A stretch of DNA of 64,000 nt from Rhypophila decipiens (lineage: Eukaryota > Ascomycota > Sordariomycetes > Sordariales > Naviculisporaceae): contig MU858091.1 of assembly GCA_033297075.1 (NCBI GenBank), positions 124,001-188,000 on the forward strand. The letters are read 5' to 3'. Under the pieces are notes generated by a model. The model was not told the DNA's origin and made no database searches. It was given only the letters and a program-made list of their open reading frames with translations. Every line of letters starts with the position of its first letter. The first letter of the stretch is position 1. This document shows positions 56,003 to 64,000 of this stretch, one piece after another. The position numbers and the translations under genes were made by a program.

Positions 56003-58784
56003 ATGATGCAGGCGCAAGCCCAACCTGCATCCCGGTACAACGGTCAGCAACATCAGCAGTCGCAATCCTCTCCCAACTCGTCGCACAATCCCGACAACGG
56101 CGACAGCGATGACGGCCAGCAGAGTGGAGATGACGCCGAGAACGACCTTGATGACCATCACGAAGTCACACGCAGCGGGAAGCGCAAGAGGCCAATCTCT
56201 GTATCGTATGCCGTCCCAGAGCTTGGCTGTCTCTTCCATCCCGTCATGATGCTAACAACCTTGACCTCCCTACTAGATGCGAGCTCTGCAAGCAACGAAA
56301 AGTAGGTCCCTTCCATTTCGACATAGTTGCCGCCGCTGACTTGGCCACCAGGTAAAATGCGACCGTGGCCAGCCCTCGTGCGGCTGGTGTAGCCGAAACA
56401 ACGCCAGTTGCGAATACAAGGAGCGTAAGAAGCCCGGTCTTCGAGCAGGCTATGGACGCGAGCTGGAACAACGCTTGGACAAGCTCGAGGAGATACTACG
56501 GTCCCACTCCGAGACCTTGCAAGCCCTGGGCGCAATCCCTAACCAGCCAGGCAGTCAGAATGGCGGCTCAACACATCACCACAATACTTCCTCGAGCATC
56601 AGAGGCAGCAATGCCAGTGGCCCCAGCTTGCCGAGTGACCATGGCACTCCTCGAGACGTGGGACCGCCCTCCATCTTCGCCAGAACAGGCCCCGACGCCA
56701 TCCGAACACCGCAGGCAGAGACGGCCCTGTTCCTTCAAAAGCCATCCACCTCTGTGGACTTTGGCATGGCACCACATACCCCGGCTATGCAGGATGGCTT
56801 CCCGACCATGGCAACTCTGTCTCCACAGAATCACATACACGCCGCCTTGCCTCCAAGCACGGCAGCCCAGGAATACTATGGTACCGGGACCCAATCGACT
56901 CCTTCGGCAAAACAGAGCCTGCACTCGCCTACCGTTAGCGGTGGGCAGAGCCAGAACGGCGACCAGGATCTCCCACCTTACGATCTCCTGTACGCGCTGG
57001 TTGACCTTTATTTTAAACATATCAACACGTGGTGTCCGATCCTCCATCGAAAATCCACGTTGGACTCGTTGTTTGGTCCTTCCATGACGGAAGAGACTGA
57101 CAAAATCTTGTTACATGCCATCGTCGCAACAACACTACGGTACTCGACGGATTCGAGACTCACTGACGAAAGAAGGCGGCATTATCATGATGTCGCCAAG
57201 GAGCGCGTCCTTCTCTACGGCATGGAGAACTCATCAGTCAAGTCCCTGCAGGCCCTTGTGATCCTCGCCTTGGACATATGCGGGAATGGCAATGGGCCCC
57301 CGGGATGGAATATTATGGCCTTGATCACGCGTGCTGTCGTCCAGCTCGGGCTGGCCGTGGAATCCAACTCATTTACAGCTCCCAACTACCCGTCCATCTA
57401 TACGCTTCGAGCCATGATTCTCCCCGAGCCGCGGGACTTTATCGAGGAGGAATCGCGCAGGCGACTGTTTTGGATGGTATATCTCCTAGACCGATATGCT
57501 ACAATTGCTACGGCTTTCGAGTTTGCGTTGGACGACAAGGAGATTGACCGGACGCTACCGTGTCGCGACGACCTCTGGATCAAGAACCAGAAAATCGAGA
57601 CTCGGTGGTTCCGTGTGGACGACAGCCGGCCTTGGGATCCGAGCAACCACGTCAACGGCAACGCATCCGAGTTTGAGATCAACAAGCCCGAGAACCTCGG
57701 AGCCTTCAGCTACTACATCGAGATCTTGGGCATTCTCTCAAAGATACACAAGTTCCTCAAGCAGCCCGTCGATATCAGCGCGCTATCGGATGTTGAGGCA
57801 TGGCAGATGCGCTACAAAGAGCTGGACAATATGCTCTCCTCTTGGAAATTTGGGCTTCCTGCCGAGTATGGTAACATGGCGAAGCTGTTTCAACCTGGGT
57901 CGGCCAAGTCGTTGAACTGCGGTTGGGTCATGCTACACGCCACGTACCACACTGCCATGATCCGATTGCACTCGTCGGCTGCCTACCCTACCACACGATC
58001 GCCCATCTTTACTCCGAGCTACAGTGCAGCACAGAGATGCCATGCCGCAGTCGAGAATATCGCTGCTCTTGGCGAATTCGTCACGAACAACGGGCTTCTC
58101 GTGAAGCTGGGCCCACCGTTTGCTTTTACCATGTGGGTTGCTGCTCGGGTCCTTCTCGTGCATGGTAGCACGGTGGAACGGAGTCTGAGTCCGCAGATTG
58201 CCTTTTTTGTCGACACGCTTCGAGAGATGGGACGCTACTGGCCTGTGGCGGCACGGTATAGCCAACTTCTGACCCATGTCCTGGACGAGCACCGCGATAG
58301 CGAGAGACAAGGCGACGGTGTGACGCCGAACAGCGTCAAGATTCTTGCCGACATGCGACGGACAGCCTTTGATCTAGACTTTTTGATCAGCCACCAACCC
58401 CGTCATGGCCAGATAAAGGCGCCTGCCGTCAGTAGTGGAGATAATGGAGGATCCTGGCAGTCACGGTTCCCGAGTGTTACGCCTGCGAGGACACCACAGC
58501 CCAACGAGCTTGAGTACCTGGATGTTTTTGACTTTTTCAACGTGCCAAGGTTGACAGTTGGACCTGGTGGTGGGGGTCCAGCCGGTGGTGGAAATAATGG
58601 TAATATGGGCCAGGCAGCTGGCACCGGTGGTGGGGAGGTAACTGGCGAGGCTGTTGGGACTACGACTGTGGGCGTCAATGGTACGGCTGGATCAGTGACG
58701 GGCGAGTTTAATATCACCGACTTTATGGTGGATGCCAACAGGGACTGGTTCAAGCAGGAGGGCGATAAGTTTAATATGGCCTGA
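56003..58784 (+). CDS. Zn2Cys6 transcription factor with fungal-specific TF domain
   Basis: Exons 56003-56205, 56277-56301 and 56352-58784 give 886 aa. The Gln/Ser/Asp-rich N-terminus ends in GKRKRPISVS. The binuclear zinc cluster then follows at residues ~69-96, assembled from all three exons: C-x2-C-x6-C-x6-C-x2-C-x6-C (CELCKQRK, VKCDRGQPSCGWCSRNNASC). A linker and a coiled-coil start (LEQRLDKLEEILRSHSETL) come next. The fungal_trans middle homology region begins near residue 285 (YALVDLYFKHINTWCPILH) and includes RRRLFWMVYLLDRYATIATAF. The C-terminus is Gly-rich, ending in an acidic/aromatic stretch. Position next to L-rhamnose genes suggests a pathway regulator, but I cannot equate it with RhaR or TRC1; a general regulator is equally possible. 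Confidence 0.9.
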
Positions 58785-59347
58785 CTGGGGACGCTCTCTG
58801 CATTGTATAGCAAATGGGAATTTGATAAGCATTTATTGGGACGAAGGGCGTTTGGGGTGTCTTTCGGATGCATGAGCCTGCGATATACCTCTACGTTTTT
58901 ATATTACGTGTGAATTTGGATTGCCAGTTTTGATGAATGAGACGAATGCACACGGGGCAACTGGTGAAGACTGTATGTGTTTGGAGGTGACGTGGACATG
59001 TAGCGGAATTGCATCCAACAGAGTGCGAGCCATCCACAGGCAGCGGCAACAGCAGTGAAGATCACCGCTCACTGCACCCAGCCATGCATGCCGTTGCTTG
59101 TACCAGTGTTACATCGGGCTAGGCTCCAACGGGCGAAGGCTTTCCCCGCCTGGCGCCTGGCCGAGACAGCCCGGCATGTTTTGGATTAAATGCGGGGAGC
59201 CACCTTGGGAACTCCAAGTGAAGCTCTCGACCTCTTGGGGAACGGACATCCGAAGCCACTGTTGACTTTATTTGTTGACCTTGCATCAATTGGACTGGCC
59301 ACCGCAAACAACTCTTGACTTGAACACTCTGGTGTACATAGGCCACA
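58785..59347. other. Intergenic, no gene seen
   Basis: 3' flank of the regulator gene and promoter of the hydrolase gene on the same strand. Confidence 0.55.
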
Positions 59348-61551
59348 ATGGAGAAAGAAGCGCTTGGCCATGTAGTGGCGGAACCATGTCCTCGGCTTCC
59401 CCATCCTCGCCATCGTCACGCTTCAAGGCCGCACCGTCTGGTAGCCGCTGCCCTGGTCGTGCTTGCTACCATTTGCTATTTCGTCCCGCGCCCTAACTGG
59501 TATTGGGATCTCTATTACCGGTTATCTGACAAGCCAAGGTGTATCGGCATCAGCGTGGATAACATCTGGGATTCGGTATGTACCATCACCTTTTCTTTTC
59601 TGTGTTGCTAATAGCTGGTCTAACAGAGCCGCTCTGATGGCAGATAACACCAAGCACAAACCTAGAATGGCACGACTGTTACAGAAACATTCCCGGGTCA
59701 GGCGACCTGTCCTTCAAATGTGCCCGTCTCACTGTACCGCTAGACTACAGCAAGGACGTCAACGACCTCGGTGGCTCGGACAACAAAGTTCACCTGGCCC
59801 TGGTCCTCCGTCCAGCAAGGAACGGATCATCAGCTTCATCCAAACCGCCCATGTTGATCAACCCCGGCGGACCAGGCGGCAGCGGAACGGCGGTCACTCT
59901 TTACATGGGCTCGGCCATCCAAGCCGTATTCGGCGACGACCAGCCCGTCCTCGGCTTTGATCCTCGCGGCATAGGATACACCACCCCGCTGGCGGACTGC
60001 TGGGCTATGCCGCCCCCGTCGTCTTGTACAGGGGACCATTCCGAGTGCCCTGACGATGCAGGAAAGGGCATGCAGCACCGTATGGAGTGGATGAAACAGA
60101 ATGGCGCGTATGGATTCATCAACACGAGCGATATTTCGCTAAAATATCTCGATGCGGGACATCGCGGTGTGAACAAGCTATGCACTGCGCGGGACGGGCG
60201 GCATGGGGGCAAGAGTATCCTCCGGCATGCGTCGACTGCACATGTGGCGCGGGATATGCTTAGTATTGTGGATGCTTGGGATCGATGGGTCGACGGCGAC
60301 TCCATCAAGCAACGAGAGGAGAGTGAGAAGAGCAAGCTCACGTATTGGGGTTTCTCGTATGGCACTTACCTGGGCATCAAGTTTGCGAGCATGTTCCCCG
60401 ATCGGGTGGGCAGGTTGATGCTGGATGGCGTGGTTGACGCGGATTACTATGAATCGCCCGTGTGGGCTGAGTCGCTGCTCGACACGGACAAGATTCTATA
60501 TGTATTCTTTGAGTCTTGCGCCGATGCGGGCTCCAAGTGTGCCCTCTACCGTGAAGGCGACACGCCCGAGTCGGTGTCTGAACGCTACCATGCCGTTATC
60601 GACCGTCTGCAGTACGGCGCGCCGGTTTCGTTTACGCACCCGGACTATTTCTATCCCGTCGTCTTGACATCGGAATTGTTCCGGGTCATGATCTTTTCGT
60701 TCCTCTATTCGCCCATGCAGGCATTCTCCGGCATGGCTTTCATGCTGGATGATTTGTACGAGGAGCGCTATGAGAGATTTGGGCTGATGTTTGGTGATTT
60801 GGCTCAGATGTGTTTGGTTGATCCGGGCTCGTTGGTGATGCTGTTGAATGATGCGCAGCGGGCCATTATGTGCAGTGACAAGTCTGCGCCGGTGAGTACC
60901 CCTTCCTAGTAATGCTATATTGAGTTGGGAACTGACGACAAAAAGGTCAACCAATCCCCCGCGGAAATCAAATCATCGTGGGAAACGATGGCCACCAAGT
61001 CGCAGTTTGCGGATGTGTGGATGTCCATCATGATGCAGTGCAACGGGTGGGATCTGTTTGAGAAGGACCCTCTTGCGCTGTCGAACGCTCAAGGTGGGGC
61101 TGAGGACAAGATCCCAAAAATGAACACCTCGTTCCCGATCTTGTTCCTCTCCAACACGCTCGACCCAGTGACACCACTCAAAGCAGCCGTCAAGATGGCG
61201 CTGCGATTCGAGGGGGCTGGTCTGCTGGAGCAGAAGTCGGCCGGACATTGCACCAATGCTGCTGCGTCTCGATGCACGGCCAAGGTCTTGAGGGGCTACA
61301 TCAACCATGGCAAGGTCCCTCCGCCGCCCAAGTTTCCCAAGGGCAGCGATGGAGGTGACGATGACGAGTACCTGCTCAAGGGCGAGTGGACGATTTGTGA
61401 GGCGGACGAAGGGCCGTTTGGTGCTCTGGACGAGGACGATGTAGCGGCCATGGAGGAGGATGATAGGAGGCTTTTGGAGGCTTTATTGACCATTCAGGGC
61501 GTGCTGAAGGATGTTCCCAAGTGGGAGATTCAGAAGAGGTCGGTGATTTAG
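59348..61551 (+). CDS. S33/TAP-like alpha/beta hydrolase with N-terminal membrane anchor
   Basis: Exons 59348-59575, 59644-60891 and 60946-61551 give 693 aa. An N-terminal cytoplasmic stretch is followed by a TM/signal anchor (LVAAALVVLATICYFV) at about residues 30-45. The lid-less start of the fold shows FKCARLTVPLDY, then the oxyanion region LINPGGPGGSGT and GFDPRGIGYTTP. The nucleophile elbow is GFSYGT (Ser around residue 314), the acid lies in SNTLDPVTP and the His in SAGHCT. This matches tripeptidyl-aminopeptidase-like S33 hydrolases with a TAP C-terminal domain. The acidic C-terminal insertion (GSDGGDDDEY, LDEDDVAAMEEDD) is unusual. Peptidase action is inferred. Exon 1 is invisible in the main ORF but joins in phase 0. 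Confidence 0.88.
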
Positions 61552-62416
61552 CTATTCCAGGAGACGACTGGTGACTGCGATGGTCTATGGTGCGTTTTCA
61601 AACACTCGGGAAGGTTGGGAACGGCGGACATTTATATATATATTGCGGGACAGAAACCTTGAACTGCAACAGCAAGGGACAACAGCAAGGTAACAATGGG
61701 CGGTAGATGCGTTTTTGATAGTTGGGAATACTGCAAGCTCCTCTCTCTTTTTTTTTTTTTCCATAGTTGAGAATATTGGACTATTCATGTTGCTGTACTA
61801 GCAGTGTCAGCTTATACATATCCTTGGCCAAAGTTTGCCAGTCAGCCAGGGGGCCGGCGATCCATGGCTTGGGCCGGTCTTGTGACTCCACATGTATCGC
61901 GATCTAAGCAAGACTAGAATCGAGGCTAAAGGTGGACCGCGGGGCAGACTAAAACACAAGATCGAGACTAAAGACGGGAACTAGGAACAGGACTAGACAG
62001 GGACAGGGACGAGGATGCTTGGGTGAACGACATGTTTGATGCAAGAATCTTCAGCCTTGGTTCTAGCTGGGCTAGTGATGAGGATAATTATCGATGGGAT
62101 GGATGCTTGCAAAACTATGGAATGCGTGTTTTGAGGTGGTATATACATATAAGAGGAAATAACTTTTTGGCCGTCAACAATTACATGTATTTGACGCACT
62201 GCTTCTCGAATTCGACTTGGAGAACCTCGTATATATATAGTTAGTCGGACCAAACACAATATCTGTGCCATCCTCAGTCTACCCACGACTAGTAAACCAC
62301 CACACACAATTATTACGTATTTTAGGACAAATGAAACTGGATATACACAAAGAATTATTAATGAATGTGAAACTTGGGCAACCAACTCGTCCTTTGAGGG
62401 GGAACTGACGGCGTCC
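61552..62416. other. Convergent 3' intergenic region
   Basis: About 860 bp between convergent genes. Contains T13 at 61748-61760 and a purine-rich stretch with repeated GACTA(G/A)A-type words at 61908-62005. No gene seen. Confidence 0.5.
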
Positions 62417-64000
62417 CTAATGCTTGTGCGCACAAGCACCACGATGCCTCAACTTCTTGACCTTCATCTTCTCTTCCAAGTCCAGCCCCTTGCCCGCAAA
62501 CCCACCGATAGTCGACCGTGCCGCAACACCAGCATGGTTCGGGAATTTAGCTTGGAGACCTCCATCAGGAAGACGCAAGAAATCGCCCGCATCATCGGCT
62601 ACATATACCACCTCGCCACCGACAACCGTAACAAGCACTCTGTTCCTCCCCAGCTCCTCATCGGGCACCTCAAAGAAGTTTCTCTCTAGAATAATCATAT
62701 CCGCGATCTTTCCTCTCGCAAGACTGCCAATCTTGTCATCTGCCCGTAGGAACTTGGCTGCGTTGATGGTGATGGCCTTGATGGCTTGCTCCCTCGTCAG
62801 TCCACCTTCGGCTCTAGACGGGAATGGGCCATCATAGACGGGATCTTGGAACGCAGGAGAATTAGGGTTCAACGGGTCGCCGCTTCTGGTCACCCCGACC
62901 TTGAGTGCGAGGAACTCGTCCAGCGGATCGATGGGCCAATCTGAACCGTAGACTACAGGTCGACCGGCGGCTTCGATTTGCGGGTGGCACTGGAGTTTGT
63001 CATGGCGGTACTCGCCTAGTGCATTGAAGGTATCGGGGACGTAGAATGACGACAGCTGGGCCCATTGGAAAGACATGATTGCGTCTACGCCTAGTTTTGC
63101 GAACCTGCCCCAGTCGGACTGCAGTGTTACTTCGTCGTGGGCGAGGCCTAGACGGAAGTCCTTCTTGCTGGGGTATTTGGCTTTGAATGCCGCTGCGGCG
63201 TCGAGGGCGACCTTGACGGCCATGTCACCGTCTGTGTGGAGCTGGGCGTCGATACCGGCGAGGAAGAGCTCTTCGAGCGTTTTGGCAAGGATAGCGGGCG
63301 GCCAGTATGGGTCTGCGTTGGTGCCGTTGTCGTTGGGCCGCGGGACGAGGTAGTCGTCTACCATGGCGGCGGTCAGGGCAGGGAAGGTGATGACGCCGTC
63401 GACGAATCCCTTGATGGCTTGCCATTTGATGGTTGGCTTGGGCGAGATGGGCGCAGGGTCGTTCATGGCCTTGATCTTGGCCACAGTCGCGTCGACAATG
63501 GGCTTCACCTCGGCAAGGGAAGAAGGCGAGTCGATCATGTAGTCGCAGTAGATGCGCGCCGAGAGACCGCCTTCGGCCTTGATGGCCCCGTAGACCTCGT
63601 TGTGGCCCTCAAAGGCGACGGCGTCCTGGAAGGTGGTGATGCCTTCCTCACGGAGGAGCTTGAGCGCGGCTTTGGCGTTTTCGATGTCTTGCTCGAGCGT
63701 GGGGGGCGGGATGGCAATGAGGGAGCGGGCGTCGTCCTGGAGAAGGCCGGACGGCTCGTTGGAGCCCGGCATGCGCTCGATGACACCGTTGGCTGGGTTG
63801 GGCGAGTCGGCGGTGATATCCGACATTTCCAGAGCACGAGAGTTGGCCCAGATGGTGTGGTAGTCGGAAGACCGGAGGAAGACGGGGCGGGTGGTGCTGA
63901 GGCCTTGGTCGAGGTCGAGCTTGGTGACCAGTCCAGACTTGCTCACGACGCCGGGGAAGTCCATGTTGACCACCTCCATCCAGTCGTCTGGCCCAAGTCC
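62417..64000 (-). CDS. YtcJ-like metal-dependent amidohydrolase (amidohydrolase family 3), 5' end missing
   Basis: The frame is open to the right edge of the window, so the N-terminus with the HxH metal motif lies outside; 527 codons are visible. Recognisable YtcJ-type segments are RPVFLRSSDYHTIWANSRAL, NPANGVIER, SGLLQDDA, LKLLREEGITTFQDA, GIDAQLHTDGDMAV, HDEVTLQSDW and AAGRPVVYGSDWPIDPL with the catalytic-site Asp. GGLTREQAIKAITINAAKFL and GSLARGKIADMIIL form the C-terminal beta-sandwich. The extreme C-terminus is basic (EKMKVKKLRHRGACAHKH). Substrate unknown; the family hydrolyses amide or related bonds in diverse small molecules. Confidence 0.9.
   Translation of the reverse strand, partial: GLGPDDWMEVVNMDFPGVVSKSGLVTKLDLDQGLSTTRPVFLRSSDYHTIWANSRALEMSDITADSPNPANGVIERMPGSNEPSGLLQDDARSLIAIPPPTLEQDIENAKAALKLLREEGITTFQDAVAFEGHNEVYGAIKAEGGLSARIYCDYMIDSPSSLAEVKPIVDATVAKIKAMNDPAPISPKPTIKWQAIKGFVDGVITFPALTAAMVDDYLVPRPNDNGTNADPYWPPAILAKTLEELFLAGIDAQLHTDGDMAVKVALDAAAAFKAKYPSKKDFRLGLAHDEVTLQSDWGRFAKLGVDAIMSFQWAQLSSFYVPDTFNALGEYRHDKLQCHPQIEAAGRPVVYGSDWPIDPLDEFLALKVGVTRSGDPLNPNSPAFQDPVYDGPFPSRAEGGLTREQAIKAITINAAKFLRADDKIGSLARGKIADMIILERNFFEVPDEELGRNRVLVTVVGGEVVYVADDAGDFLRLPDGGLQAKFPNHAGVAARSTIGGFAGKGLDLEEKMKVKKLRHRGACAHKH

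Overview
The window is nuclear DNA of a filamentous ascomycete (Pezizomycotina). Sordariomycetes is my best guess from overall protein resemblance, but the species is not recognised. The evidence is short spliceosomal introns (about 50-160 nt, mostly GT..AG, with CTAAC/CTAAT-like branch sites), well-separated single genes on both strands, and typical fungal families: CFEM proteins, a Zn2Cys6 regulator, GH114, GH125, Som1 and an ACS-type MFS transporter. Exon coordinates were worked out by hand from splice signals and reading-frame continuity.

Layout. 1-14 kb: mitochondrial serine hydroxymethyltransferase, an unrecognised 768-aa protein, a seven-TM protein, mitochondrial ribosomal protein uL22m and a CFEM surface protein with one TM segment. 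14-20 kb: about 5.7 kb without a convincing gene, carrying a 302-bp TA-flanked inverted-repeat element with two internal 22-bp repeat arrays. 20-28.4 kb: COX9, then SOM1 and a probable XRCC2-like Rad51 paralog diverging from a 34-bp gap, a CECR5-type HAD hydrolase and a secreted GH125 alpha-mannosidase. 29-37.6 kb: a low-complexity TM protein, an MFS transporter, tRNA-Lys(UUU), a small multi-TM protein and a small secreted CFEM-like protein. 37.6-50 kb: a gene-poor stretch, a secreted double-CFEM protein with a GPI-type C-terminus, a small tail-anchored protein, a secreted GH114 enzyme, a 158-bp near-palindromic element and an unrecognised signal-anchored protein. 50-64 kb: a candidate Pol III transcript, two genes for non-phosphorylated L-rhamnose catabolism (L-rhamnose dehydrogenase and L-rhamnonate dehydratase), a divergently oriented Zn2Cys6 regulator, an S33/TAP-like alpha/beta hydrolase and the 3' part of a YtcJ-like amidohydrolase that runs off the end.

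Functional links. The clearest pathway is L-rhamnose oxidation; the lactonase and the KDR aldolase are not in the window. Four genes serve mitochondria (SHMT, uL22m, COX9, SOM1). Several encode secreted or surface proteins (three CFEM-type, GH114, GH125). The most unusual non-genic items are the tRNA-headed, hairpin-rich candidate RNA at 50.1-50.3 kb and the two inverted-repeat elements.
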